From Porites lobata (lineage: Eukaryota; Cnidaria; Anthozoa; Scleractinia; Poritidae), in NCBI GenBank assembly GCA_942486035.1, contig CALNXK010000105.1, positions 490,001 to 554,000 of the forward strand: a stretch of 64,000 nucleotides of DNA. Reading direction: 5' to 3'. Every line of letters starts with the position of its first letter. The first letter of the stretch is position 1. Below, piece after piece: positions 48,501 through 60,000 of this stretch. A program made the position numbers and the translations under genes. The notes under the pieces were generated by a model. The model made no database searches. It was not told the origin of the DNA and saw only the letters and a program-made list of their open reading frames with translations.

Positions 48501-49082
48501 TCTTATGGATTATGTCGTTCATAGAGATTAATAAACTGCACAAATTTTGCTTAATATCAGAAGCCCGCGATGTAGCATTTCCTTCACTTTACGTGTGTAA
48601 TTTTATACCTCAGAACTTGCTTGTTCAACTTTGGCCAATGCTTGTTCCCGTGGTCTTTTTATTGCTGATGGTGGTCTAAGTTTGCTGATAAATTGAGACT
48701 TCGCAGTTTGTTTACTGGCCATGATATTTTGATCTTGAGTTGCTAATGGTGATCGCTGAAAAAAAAAATGAGTGTAAATTAACATTTAAATTGTCAAACA
48801 TACACATCTGTTAAAAGACTTGTAGTTGACCATCAAAGAACTAAGAAAAGAACAGATTGAATTATCATTGTGACACAACGTGACATCCATTGAACTGGAA
48901 GTCAGTCACACCCAAATGGAAATAACATTTAACACTTTTACCCAAACAAATTTCATCTCATTAAATTAATAATGACTGTCTAATTACATCCCCGTAAATA
49001 TTACACATGATTGACATGGCTAAGAAGTAACTTTGGTCAATCCCCAGCTAACACTTACAACTTGTGCTTCTGTAGAATCCAT
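36549..49082 (-). CDS. KIFC1: C-terminal motor kinesin, kinesin-14 (KIFC1/HSET/Ncd type)
   Basis: Minus-end-directed microtubule motor that cross-links and focuses spindle poles. Twelve exons in transcript order: 49082-49059, 48755-48609, 48064-47788, 46046-45856, 44477-44229, 42135-41842, 40712-40428, 39559-39383, 38503-38365, 38276-38063, 37111-37036, 36596-36549. Phases match at every join; 2121 nt, 706 aa (human KIFC1 is 673). Exon 1 codes only eight residues, MDSTEAQV. Residues 9 to about 150 are a basic Ser/Thr-rich tail, the second microtubule-binding region in this family. Residues about 155-350 are coiled-coil heptads. The neck signature ELKGNIRVFCRVRP (about 350-363) leads into the motor: P-loop GQTGSGKT at 446-453, switch I NERSSRSHS in exon 9, switch II DLAGSE in exon 10, then HIPYRNSKLTFLLQNSLGG. 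The motor ends RFATKVNQCNIGTAQKKVLK. Neck followed by a C-terminal motor defines kinesin-14. About 83% of the span is intron, rich in transposon remnants. Confidence 0.95.
37451..37573. mobile_element. MITE, AAGGCTGGTTTTCATTAGCG family, in KIFC1 intron 10
   Basis: Terminal inverted repeats of about 22 bp, the right one reading GTCGCTAGTGAAAACCAGCC. A longer copy is at 56005-56450, and a worn relative may lie near 41324-41590. Confidence 0.7.
37682..37867. mobile_element. MITE with TAGGCCATTTGCA ends, copy 1 (KIFC1 intron 10)
   Basis: Ends TAGGCCATTTGCATGATGAT and, inverted, ATCATCGTGGAAATGGCCTA. The interior matches the copy at 62834-63016 in reverse orientation. TA on both sides could be a TA target duplication. 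Confidence 0.7.
39730..39900. mobile_element. MITE with GGTGGATTTCCACTG ends (KIFC1 intron 7)
   Basis: Ends GGTGGATTTCCACTG and AGTAGGATTCCACC, with internal ACGCGCGTAAA words in both orientations. Related to 44715-45002. Confidence 0.6.
43074..43277 (-). pseudogene. Fragment resembling the zinc-binding N-terminal region of RAG1 / N-RAG-type transposon protein
   Basis: Minus-strand frame beginning MNIHVLHLASLCRICGDEIE. LCRICG, preceded by a hydrophobic/basic stretch, is the hallmark of the RAG1 N-terminal zinc-binding segment. About 40 residues later comes VHPPLKNNQRKK. In RAG1 that position reads IHP followed two or three residues later by C-x2-C. Here the HP is kept and the two Cys positions are occupied by K and Q with the same spacing, suggesting decay of the second Cys pair. 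The open frame extends upstream to 43604, partly through a tandem duplication. Similarity was judged from memory of the family motif, not by alignment. Another LCRIC-type zinc finger remains possible. Confidence 0.55.
43499..43602. repeat. Two perfect tandem copies of a 52-bp unit
   Basis: Copies at 43499-43550 and 43551-43602, each starting TAGAACTTCGTAAAAAAAAT, appear identical. They lie inside the transposon at 42428-43940 and repeat part of its minus-strand reading frame with a shift (52 is not a multiple of 3), so the duplication itself breaks the frame. Confidence 0.9.
44715..45002. mobile_element. MITE related to 39730-39900 (KIFC1 intron 4)
   Basis: Ends AGGGTTGATTTCCACTG and GTTTCCACCTTAA, with the same GCGCGTAAA-type internal words. 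Confidence 0.55.
45371..45595. mobile_element. GGCCCGTTTCTCGAAAG element with 7-bp target duplication (KIFC1 intron 4)
   Basis: Ends GCCCGTTTCTCG and CGAGAAACGGGC, flanked by CCCTGGG at 45364-45370 and 45596-45602. The body matches the 35.4-kb hairpin on its left half. Confidence 0.7.
45600..45835. repeat. Cryptic repeat of CGGGA words next to KIFC1 exon 4
   Basis: Irregular run of CGGGATT, CGGGAAA and TCGGGA words over about 235 bp. It ends about 20 bp short of the exon 4 donor side (exon begins at 45856). Confidence 0.6.
46412..46755. mobile_element. MITE with GCTTTAGCAACGACGACGGC ends (KIFC1 intron 3)
   Basis: The left end pairs with the right end GCCGTCGCCATCGTCGATGC, about 30 bp, around an AT-richer 280-bp core. 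Confidence 0.7.
47391..47643 (+). mobile_element. tRNA-Cys-like SINE in KIFC1 intron 3
   Basis: The head resembles tRNA-Cys: box A TTAGCTCAGTCGGTAGAG, anticodon loop CTGCAGA (GCA), box B GGGTTTGATTCCC. The acceptor and T stems do not pair, so this is not a functional tRNA. The body runs to a T-rich end near 47640. It is on the strand opposite to KIFC1. Confidence 0.7.
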
Positions 49083-49300
49083 GTTTACTGCTTCTCTTTT
49101 AACCCTAAGCCTGGGTCTTTTAGCATAAAACCAGTCTCTGAAGAAATAATAGAGAAGACTCAGGTCAGCACCAACAAGGAAGACTTCTAAACATTTGTTT
49201 ATTATAGCCAGGACCAGAGATAAAATTTGTGCATCTGTAGGAACTTAACATAGAATGTTGTTCACAGCGGTTTTGTTTCCTACTGTCCTGTGTCCCTGTG

Positions 49301-49813
49301 GCCTGCGAAAACAGCCGTTTGTCCTTGCTTCTTGGACGATTCACAAGGAGGAATGCCTGCGACTCAGTGATGACAGAAATTCCACACTGATGACAAAAAT
49401 CAATGTTTACATAATATATCTGGTAGTCATGGGGTTCTAAATACAAATTTGTTTAATTTTACATTTCTCCTTGTTGATTTTGGAAAAGTGTTGTGTTCAT
49501 CTGCGAAAAGCTCCAGCAAAATTAAACTCAACTGCTTCTTCCAGAGAAGAATATATTCCACAAATATTGACTGTTTTGTTATGGATTCATTGCATTCACA
49601 TTTGACTTTTGTGGCCTTTTGTCTTTTGTATGTCATTCGTAAACAATAGCTAAGACAATGTAACTACTTTGTTGTCCAATCAGCACTTCTGACCGAATTC
49701 AGGACAGATTTTATGTCATCAGTATGGAATTTCTGTCACTGAGTCGCAGACTTTCCTCCTCGCAAAAATGTCCCAGTGGCAAGGAGCAAGGAGAAATGGC
49801 TGTTTTCGCAGGC
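49301..49813. mobile_element. Inverted-repeat element, GGCTGTTTTC family, copy 2, upstream of KIFC1
   Basis: Perfect 16-bp ends GCCTGCGAAAACAGCC and GGCTGTTTTCGCAGGC, with longer imperfect arms sharing TGATGACAGAAATTCCA. It starts 219 bp upstream of the KIFC1 start codon, so it may lie in or next to the promoter. Confidence 0.75.
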
Positions 49814-50309
49814 TAGCTAGTGTCCCTGACACAATATGACATCAAGGTAAGAGTAACATGCATGCATATGTTACAGGAGTCAGGTTGGTTCTGTCAAAGC
49901 CTTTTACCTTTGGATAGACCCAAAATTTACGTTTTACTATCAACTTTCATACTATTCATTTCAAAAGTTGTCAGAGTAATTAAACTCGGGGAGTGTTCTA
50001 GGCCAGTGACACACAGTTCGACATCTGCTGATCAACAAATGCAGTGCCCTTCTCTCGTTCAACAAAGTATGTTGAACATACATGTAGTTTGTTGAAAGAT
50101 GATAGAGATGGGCTCTATTCCATTCATGAATGACAACACAGATTTAAGATTCTAATCAACATATTTAAGGGTAAACTCAGTTTATATTCCCTTAATGCTT
50201 AGTTTTATCCACAAACCTGCGCCTATAAATTTCTGCATGTAAGCCTCAATTTCAAATGGTTTTAAAAAACAATCAAGCGCAGCGATCCTTTATGATGTGA
50301 TGTGCCTAA

Positions 50310-50495
50310 AGCCTGGTTTCCATACAGTTTGTATGATCGCTGCGATCGCTGGAAAAAGGGTTCAGCTATTGTGAAGATCGCTGAGAAAGAACTTTTTCTA
50401 TCTCAGCGATCGTTGTCGCTTCGATCGCTGGAGAGTAGTTTCTCAATGATTTCTACGTTTTCAGCGATCGTAGCGATCGTAATTGGAAACTTAGC
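50310..50495. repeat. Element with reiterated GCGATCGC words and inverted ends
   Basis: CTGGTTTCCATAC on the left and GTAATTGGAAAC on the right enclose about nine GATCGC/GCGATC words. MITE-like. Confidence 0.6.
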
Positions 50496-51257
50496 CGCAT
50501 CTAAGTATCATATTTTACACGAGAGAGCCACGTAAACATTCCTGTCTTTATCACAAGGTTACATCGAAAGAAATGGTCTTCTTTAAGTTCGTTTTCATGG
50601 CGAGCAAACATGCAATAATGTAAGATTGGATCGACAGACTTCGAACTACCCGCGCACTCAACGTCAAAACTATCAGCATGGCCGAATGGTCATGCGTTTA
50701 GATCAAAGTACTTACCAAAACGAAGACAGAGATCCAAAAAGAAACTCTAAAAGACTAATGATACAATTAAAGGAAATTTATAAATTCAAAACAAGAGGCG
50801 ATGGAAAATCGTATAAAGGATCGACTCGTGGAATAAACGAACTGAATTTTCCTTCAGTGGTCAAGGGCGATTTGATTGGTTGTTTGGAAATTTGAACTTC
50901 CCGCAGCCCGGCGCAAGGTAGTCTGGGTAACCAGGGCGATTCGATTCGAGAGGGGTCATGAGGGTATAAAACTGTACTTTCTGTTTTTTTTTTTTTTGAA
51001 GAAGAAAAATCAGTTGTTTTGAAAAAGGTTTAAAAATTTCTATCGGATTAGGCCTGTAAAAAGGTCGTTTTGGGGTCCATCAGCCACTCCCGGGAGACAA
51101 GACATCTAATTTCATATAAACAGCAATATTCACTCCTATACTGAGAAATTGAGGTTAGAAAAAGTTAAAGTTGAAGTTAATTTTTTTTACGACAAACGAA
51201 ACAATGAAACAATGTTGCAACGCTGTGTTAAAAATCGTCGTTGTGAATCGTCTCATG

Positions 51258-51505
51258 TAACATCACCTTTATGAAGAATACATCAAACGAATTTCTTCCG
51301 GGAACACTAACAATAATAATCACGAGTGTTTTTGGTAATTTTAAAGTGGCTTCAGACTGACAGGAACACAGTTTAGTTGCCTGAACAAAGTCGTAAATAA
51401 CAAAACTGGACCCTTAATTTTTGCAATTCAGATGATGCGGAAAAAAGTTTTAGCTTTTTAAAAAGAAATCAAGTAGTGTAATATAGCTCCTTTAATAAAT
51501 GACAA
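51258..51505. repeat. Dispersed repeat, copy without the nested insertions
   Basis: Diverged copy of the repeat at 12668-13178. It reads through the insertion site, giving the empty-site state. Confidence 0.55.
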
Positions 51506-51686
51506 TGCCTTCAGTTTGAAACTACAAATTCAAGCATGCGCGGAATGCATATAACGTCAGCACGAGTCAGCAATGATTTTGAAATAAACGAGAAGGAAGT
51601 TTAATTGAGAAAGAGAACATTATATAATCTACGCATTGCATAGTTTTCAAAACATTTCAGTTTCAATTGCTGGTTACCTCCACTCG

Positions 51687-51911
51687 AAGGCCGCTTAGCA
51701 GCGCTGTCAGCGCTTAACCCAGGGTTAAATTGAAACCGGGTTTCTTTTTCTTTTGTTCAAAAGCATTTTTTGATATTTTGAACAGCATGCAATCGTCAAC
51801 TTGCTGACAAAAAGAATTAAGCTGAATTTACTTTTTAAGCTTTCATATCTGAATTCAAATTTCGCACTAACCTTGGGTTATCTTAACCCGGCTTTGAACA
51901 ACCTGTGAACC
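51687..51911. mobile_element. MITE with GGTTGTTCAAAGCCGGGTTA-type ends
   Basis: The ends carry TTAACCCAGGGTTAA on the left and CTTAACCCGGCTTTGAACAA on the right, with an AT-rich core of about 180 bp. Confidence 0.6.
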
Positions 51912-52039
51912 AGGTTGTTTACCTGCCATTTTGAAAGTAATCTAACCTCGGCTTAGTGTAATTATCGTCACTCAGCACGGAGGCATAGCCAGCCGTGCGT
52001 TGCAGCCGGTCCACGTATCGTCTAGACCATTATACAGTA

Positions 52040-52169
52040 ACCTGCGAGTAGAGGTTTCTCTCTTAAATGGCTTTTAGCGTTTACGAAGTGGTTCGCGTGG
52101 CTTGTCTGTTGCGATCGACTTCGTAAACGCTAAAATCCCTACAAGAGAGAAGGCCTCTGCTCGCAGGGT
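52040..52169. mobile_element. Fold-back element with ACCTGCGAGTAGAGG ends
   Basis: Two imperfect arms of about 50 bp share GGCTTTTAGCGTTTACGAAG and its inverse CTTCGTAAACGCTAAAA, closing with CCTCTGCTCGCAGGGT. Confidence 0.75.
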
Positions 52170-54003
52170 AATTATACAGAAGGTTTAGAGTGTCTGTGAC
52201 GCAGGCTACGAAGCCGGCATTAAAAACATAAACATTAATTTAGTGACTAATATATAAACCACAATTAACCTACTCATAAACAACTGAAAATTGCAAGTCA
52301 CATCTTTTAAAAAGCCTGGGCCCCGGGCCTTAAAGTAACTCTTTGAATTATGGTGATAAGCGACGATTGTCTGGACCCTTCTTGTGGGTTCTGTTCGTGA
52401 CCCTTTAATCTGAAAATGGGATACCCTAAATTTCTCACAGCTTTTTCTCGGTAATTCTTCCACAACTTTTAACCGCATAGGAAATTTTTTGTTATCAGGT
52501 TATCACTTTTTAAAGAATGAATTCAGCTCATATTTCGTGAGTAGTTCGTATGTGGTGAGGCATATCGAGTTGGATGGCTACGGAAACACTGCTTAGCTTA
52601 GTCCTTGTCTCCCGGCTAGTGAAAAATTAAGTTCCATTAAGACTTAGTGTATATAAAAAATAAATAAATAAATTGAGAATTAGTAGGGAGAATATTAAGT
52701 AAAATGTATTTAATTTGCACGAAAGTCCGAGTGATCGAGCTTTTTACAATGAAGAGCTGAAGCGAAGCCAATTCTCAAAATCCCAGACATACCCCAAAAA
52801 AAAGTTTCAAAATAATAGAAGTAGTTTGGCTGTCAAATTGGACTCGTGGACTTGGGCCAGAGTACAAAAAAACCCCGAACTTTTCATGGGACGACCCTGC
52901 ATAGCGCTGATGAGCGACTAGCAATAGACTCAGTGCCCATTTTGCATTAGGTTGGCCACATCCAAAGAAATACTAATTGACCAATTCCGATATATTAAAA
53001 TTCATTCTTGGCTGTGAGGCTTGCGGGATACTAAGAAAAGAAATCATGATTTCTTTTATTCCTCCGAAGCCTCGGAGCCAAATATGGTCAAGTATGAATT
53101 TTAATGTACCAAAAATAGTCTTTTCAGTTGCTATTCAAGTTTTATTTTCCGTGAAGCTTACTGTTTCTTTTAATAGACTTAATACTGTGGCAGCGTTGTT
53201 TTGTCTAGCATTTCGATAAATTATAATCAGTATTGGCTCTTCGGTTTGATTTGTCTTCACCTACAGATTTTGGCAGAGTCGTGTTTGTTTTATGTTTACC
53301 TTGTAATTTGTGCAAAACCGTGAAAATGTATTGACTTCTGTTTTATTCATTGCTTTTTCTTTTTTTTTTCCAATAGGATCCTTTTCTAAACTTTGCTGTC
53401 GTCCATTTTGCTCACAGAACTTCGTAGAATTTGTGAGCTTCGATTGAGTCCTGTGTCTGGACTAGCCACCTAAAAAACTCTTAACAAACAGTGAATTATA
53501 CTGCCTTTTAACATGTCGAATTTCACAAGAAATCCATTTCCAGGCTTACTCTTAATTGAATTGCTTGCTACCGGTGCTTGAAACTTACAAAAAGCCTCGT
53601 TTTTCAGTAACAAAACTTCCTTTGTCTCATAGCTTCTCTTGTATGTTCACACGTAAATGCAGTCGGCATCTTTATTGAACTCTATATTCTCACTTTATTT
53701 CCCCAGACGCTGAGGATAAAAGGCATTATTTTTCGGTATCTTAAGACTCATTTAGCAAAAGCCTTTGTTGTTTCCGAAAGAAAAATAGCCCCCTTTGCGA
53801 TTGGTCGCTTAACAATAGGCAACAATTCTCCGTATTTGCCTGTAATCATCCTAAACCGCCAAATGCCTTGAAAAAAAGGTGACATCTGTTACTCTCTATC
53901 AGCCAATCAACGCGTTCGATTCAGACCCAATTTCCATAATTGGGCACATTGACAAAACCCGACAGAGAGGGGTTTGTTGTTTGTCGATCTATGCACAAGA
54001 AAC

Positions 54004-57000
54004 ATGGAAGGGCTATCGCGATGTGGCTTCGTGTTGTTGAGTTTTTCGTTGTTTACGCTATCAGTAGGTAAGTCAACTTGACGGAAATTCGGATTCGACA
54101 AACATTAGATGTTTTGTTGATCCTAGCAAGGGCGATTTTGTTTTTAGCTTCTTTAAAGATTAGCAGTTCTGCTTCGGCGGTCAGCAAAGTGTATGATGAA
54201 TACACGCGAGATCTGTAGACTTTGTTTTTACAAGCCTTTGAAGAGCTAACTCTTCTTCATTCGACTTTTTGCCTTCCGTTGAAGACAGAAACTTTTTTCA
54301 ATGAGCAAAATCGCTTTCCACTGACAGTTTTCTTAATCTTGACGGAAGCGCTCTTGTTAACTCTTCGGGCATCCGATTCCAAACAAATCTCGCGAAATGA
54401 GAAAACATTCGTAGTGATCACTAGGATAAAACATTACTGAATGCTTAATGAACGTAAAATTGAGAAACTTTTTATCTTGTTTTTCGTTCCATACGCTGTT
54501 TCACCGCGGTAAAAATAAAAAAATCTTGTGAGGACTTATGTATGACCCAAGCTTATTTAAGCTTATAACCACGAACTCTCTCAGTAAAGCTTTATTCAGA
54601 TGGCCTATTGGTGAAGCTGAGTTCTATTTTGGGCTAAATTGAAGCCGCATCGCCCAATATAATGTACCCATAATTGTGGATTGGCTCGTATCACGAAACG
54701 AGAGTCGGCTTCGCAGGAAATTCTGCTTTTCTCATGTATTTTCATCAAAGATGTCTTTATCGGGTCAAATTTCTCGAAAACTGCTGCGACTAAAGTATGC
54801 TTGACGGCTAAATCCGTGTCGTACAGTTCCCAAATAGAGGGATTAACTTTTTTTAAGAATGCAAAATCCCTTTTCTTGAATACTAAACTGTTATTATTGA
54901 CTTCAAAGTGCAGCTAAAACAGACCTGTAATGTTCGTGTGCTTGACGGCTTTTTGCCTCGGGCAATGCTTACTGCTTTGTACATTTCACCATAATTACTT
55001 GACTTTGTTTAATAAATTTCGAGAAGCAGTTTGTCTTGAAAAGTCTTAGCATCCCCGCAACTTGTCAAAGGCTATGTAGGTTGACACTTTCAAAACATAT
55101 TTTGGAGGCCTACTCCTTATATTTGAACTCAGACAGCAAAAAAGTGTCTTTGAAGGGTCTCTTAACCGATATTTCAACGCACGGTTTCTTTGCGTGCAAA
55201 ACAGCTACGCGAGTCTGCATTCTTAGCAATAAGTCAATTTGCTTCAGGCTGCTAAAGGGCACATTCGAACTTTTGGACAATTTCCGGTCGCTCCATTATT
55301 ACCACTTGTTATTCTTGACTTTTTGAGAGGCTAACTTGCCCATATAAAGGAGAGGCAAGTGTTAGTGTTTGTTTGAAGGTATCAAAGATCTGTGTATGAT
55401 ACATGTACGTATCAAGTTAGACATTTAGGGTGCTCTGTTTGATGACCACTTTTTTTAAATTTCTTTTTATGAGATATCTCGTTAGCCATCTAATTTAGTA
55501 ACACCCATAGTCAGTTTTCTAATCTGTCATCTTTGAATAAAGTCTATCATAGTGGCCCAAGACCTGATGGTTGCAGTGTCTTCAAAGGGCTTAACTATAG
55601 AATACAGGGCAAATTTTCTAGGTATATTCGTTGGGGTGGCTCGGTAGTCCCGACTAACAAGCCACCGAGCCGTCGAGCCACTAAACTATATAACCTCGAC
55701 TGAAGAGCCGCCGAGCCACTAAAATATATACCTATAATCTGCTATAATACATACTAAAGTATATGCCTTCTATGTCTGTCTTATACTTACGTGTCTTATA
55801 TCTTTCTTGTTCTTTAAACACTTGTCGTGACTAGCGAGCCACCGAGCCACTTCTGTTTAAGACTTTAAAATATGGCCTTGTATTCTGTAGTTGCTCCTGT
55901 TGTTTGCAGGTTCATTTTATCTGCTTATCATACTAGTCAATCTTGATGCTCTCCATAAAGAGACACTAAAAAAATTGTTGAAGGCTTACCAACAATTAAC
56001 TTTTAAGGCTAGTTTTCACTAGCGACTGAGTCAGAGTCGGAGTTGTAAGTGGAGTCGTAAGAGCGCTTATGACCTAGTGAAAATCCAAAATAGGAGGCGT
56101 AAACGGAGTCATAAGCACTACGCAATTGGAGTCAGAAGAATCAGAATGTTTCCATTTTTTCTGACTCCACTTATAACTCCGTCTCCTACATTCCTCTTAT
56201 AGTGAAAACCAGAATGTCAGAGTCGAAAGCAGAAGTGTAATCCCATGGTGATAAACCAATCACGCTGCACATTGCCACGCTTTGTGATTGGTTTAGTTCT
56301 TCCGCTTCTGCTTGTGACTCCGATGACCCAGTTTTTACTTGATCGTAAATGACGGAGTCGCAAGTGGAATGAGAATGCTGTTTTCACTAGATTGTAAAGT
56401 TCTACGCTTCTGATTATGACTTTGACTCTGTCGCTAGTGAAAACCAACCTCTACAGGATATAGGCAGACTGTTAAAATGAACTAGACCTGGTTCATAGGT
56501 CAAACTTGACATTTAGACATGGACTGAACCTAATGCGTGGCATAAATGAGTACCGCCTTTACTGATTGAAATAGGAAAATGAACTGTCAAAAGTAGATTC
56601 AATAGGTTGGCCATTAAGTCTAAAAATTCCTGTTTTAAATTGTGTTCTGTTATGGAAAAGTACAGTAACAGGCTTTGCGTTATTGGTGTTCTTTATACAA
56701 CTTTGCATTTTATTCTCCATATCTCCTGATGTCGGAACACAAGACCCTCTTTTACATACTTGGGTATTGAAATTGTGTTGCCCAAAACTACAACTGCATT
56801 AACTTATTTTCCTTTCTCCCATTTTGATGTAGGGTCTGCTGATAATAGTAACTGTACGGAAAGTCAACTAACGTTGTGTGAGAGTCAGTTTAATGAAAAC
56901 AGCCTACCAGTTTGTCTTGAGGTGATTGAATTGAAAACTTGCCTAACTGCCTGTGAAAATATCAAGGAATGGTCAAGCTGGAATGTATATACCAAATATG

Positions 57001-60000
57001 AAGCACTTGTGAGAAAAATGAATTCATACCCTGATTGTATTCCAGAAAGCAAAGGTAGATATGTCATATTTTTTGTTTAATTGTTATGGAGTTTTCAAAC
57101 ATAGTATTGGCTTGTCATTTGTTTACTGTAATATCGTTGAATCAGTAATGGTAGAGAAGAGTATGTGAACTTTTCAGAGACTAGATTAGATATGGTATCA
57201 TAGAAAGAGGTTTGGCCCTGCAGTTATGCCGTACTTAAGTTGGTTGTACATGATCTTATTTGTTAGTATACATTGTAGTCCTGGCCCTGGTTATTCCAAC
57301 ATTGGATAGCGCTATCCACCGGATAATCACTATCCAGCGGATAAATATTAGGGAAACCAACTGGGGCCTGAAGTAATCATATTCAAAGTTCCAGAGATGA
57401 TTGGGTCATCCTTAATTTGAATTAGGTTCGGCCAATGCAATGTTTGGCATTTGAATTGGCCCTAAAGGGTTGATAGGGTTCCTTTGTAATGCCAGCAGTT
57501 GTCATTGTTATATTGTGCTTACATTGCTGTTCTATTCTTTTCTCTTAACAGTTAGCAAAAAGAAATGTAATGAGGAATTTGTTAATAATTGCTATCAGCA
57601 GTATAATCATAATGCTACACCGATATGTCCTGAAGTGAAAAAGCTACGAATGTGCATCAGTGAACTGACAGGTTGCCATGCCATGAAGCACCCAAAATTT
57701 GTGCAGTCAAGGGATATACTTGAAAAGCACCGTGATTGTTTCTTTGTAAATTACTCAAGGATTCTGGAAGTCCTCAAAAACAAAGGTCAGTGTGCTGTGG
57801 TCTCAACAACACTCTGGCAGGAAAAAAACCCCAAAGGTTTCAGTTTATGACCCTTTAAGAGGGTTCTCAACAGATGTTGCACCTGTTTTATTTTGTATTT
57901 TGTATTTAATTTTTACTCCATCCTATAGATAATACATTAGTTGTACAATATTAATTAGTACAAGGTTGTTTAAACTACATGTACATAAGAAAAAAAAATT
58001 AGAATGGAGAAGGGCACATTATAGTAAAACTAATTATGGCGCTTTAACAGGATTGACTTTATTCTATTATAACTTTGTTATTCATTAAAACACAAACACG
58101 CACGCACGCACACACACACAGGAGCTCCTACACGAAAAAGTAAATTATTTAAAGTCACAAAAAAGACAACAAATAGCACTAAACTAGCCAGCGTCAAAAG
58201 ACGTGGCCATCATCGTTGCTGACCACTGACCTATTTTGGGGGTGTTCTAGTTATTATGTGTGTACTTCCTTTGTACTTCCATATCTTACCAAATACATGC
58301 CGTGGAAATGAAACAAAACAGCTAAAATGCCATATTTTTTAGTACCTTCCCTAAATGGTACAAATGATGGTCTTAACAAATTCACACGTTAGCCACCTGT
58401 AACCATCTGCGTGTCAGAACTATGTCCCTCGTACCAGACACAGAATCTGCCCAAACTGGACTTTATTTTAGCAGACCAGTCAGTGATGCTCAGTAATTAT
58501 TGGTGGGATAACCACAGTAGCGGTCAGAAAGTGCCTACATGTGGTCTTTGTTATTTTGTAATTTTTGTTGACTTGATGGCAGATACTCCACTGGAAGCAG
58601 CAAATGTGTTGTTGGCTGTTGGCCTATTTTGGCTGGCTGTAATTGTATTAGTTACTGGAGAACTTTTTGTTGGTATACTTATTCTTATTTTTATCTTAAA
58701 TTAGATGAGAAAGAGCAGTCAGACAAACCTCCCCAACAATCCAGTACTAAAAAAACTGGTAAGGAACAATGTTTTATAAATAATTGAAACTACAGAAAGG
58801 TTTAAAGGTTAAATAACAAGTTTCTTGCTTTTTGCTGACTTTGTTTTGCTAGTGTTGGTATATATTTTTGGAGCCACTTAAGCTATATTTCTTCCAGTTT
58901 CTGTGGCACTAAATGCTGATTCGTTACTGCACCTAACATATCAGACATAAATGCACTGGTAACCATTGTCATAACTTCAGCTTGACTTGTAAAATATACT
59001 GTTTAAAAGGCTAGCAGGTGGGTATTAGATTTTTTAAACCTGATAATACACGACTGCGAGTTTTTTGAATGGCTTCAAGATCTCTGTATACATATTTTAA
59101 TTGTATATATAGACATTTTTTAATTTCTTATTTGTGAATAATTTTTTTTGTTTTGTCCCCAATTAGTTATGAAAACTAATAATACACTGGCACATTAATA
59201 CAGCTTTTACTTTTACCTACTTACTTACTCTAATACTGTAGTGATATAGATCAACTTGTTCTTGCACCGATATTTAGATATGGGGTTATTTTGGTCTAAA
59301 AAATTGGACGTAAAGTTTAGCCGTGTCTTTATCAGATATAAAGACACTCATAAAACATCAATTTTCTTTTGTTTTTCTTTAATGAGTTTTTAAAGTTATA
59401 ATAATGAGGATGCCTAATAAATGTCATGAGCCTCATAGTTTACTTTAGTCTTCCTTGCCACTGTTTCCATCATTCCTTCTTGTCTGTTTTTATATCATTA
59501 TCTTGTATATGTTATGTTAGTATATACACACTTAGTGATCTTGGTGTTTTAAGCTATCTGATTGGTTTGCTATCTCTGACTGTTCAACAGTATTCACCTC
59601 CTGCGTGTTTCTTTCAAAATAACGTGATGTTTCTGCAAAGGATTCTGCTAATTAAGTGAGACAAATCCCAACCAGGGAATTCCCAACCAAGTTCCCTGAT
59701 TGGGACTTGTCTCACTCTTCCAAATTTGGGACTTTTGTGGGTATTCTTTAAATACGCTAAAATATCCACAAATGGGAATCTGTTATTTTTTCCTGTGCAG
59801 AATGGCTGCTTAATGGGGGTTCAACCAACATAAAGCAATTACACCATAAAAATGCAGTTGCTAATGAGCACAAAATCTAGTTTTTACATCTATGTAGAAG
59901 TTAATGTTGTTAGAGTCCAAGACTGTATTCTTTTTGTTTATTTCATAGAAGTATTGATGTCAGTTCAAACAACAAAAACATCAACTTCAGAAAAACCTTC

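Larger units (their letters stand above)
49083..54003. other. Intergenic interval between KIFC1 and the membrane protein gene (head to head)
   Basis: About 4.9 kb between divergent start codons, so it should hold both promoters. It carries the elements at 49301, 50310, 51258, 51687 and 52040. The 52.2-54.0 kb part is AT-rich with no gene seen. Confidence 0.5.

Noticed and set aside
58411..58704. 97-residue open frame with a hydrophobic C-terminus
   Set aside because: It is intron sequence running into the acceptor of exon 4 at 58705; no family match and its frame is not that of the exon.
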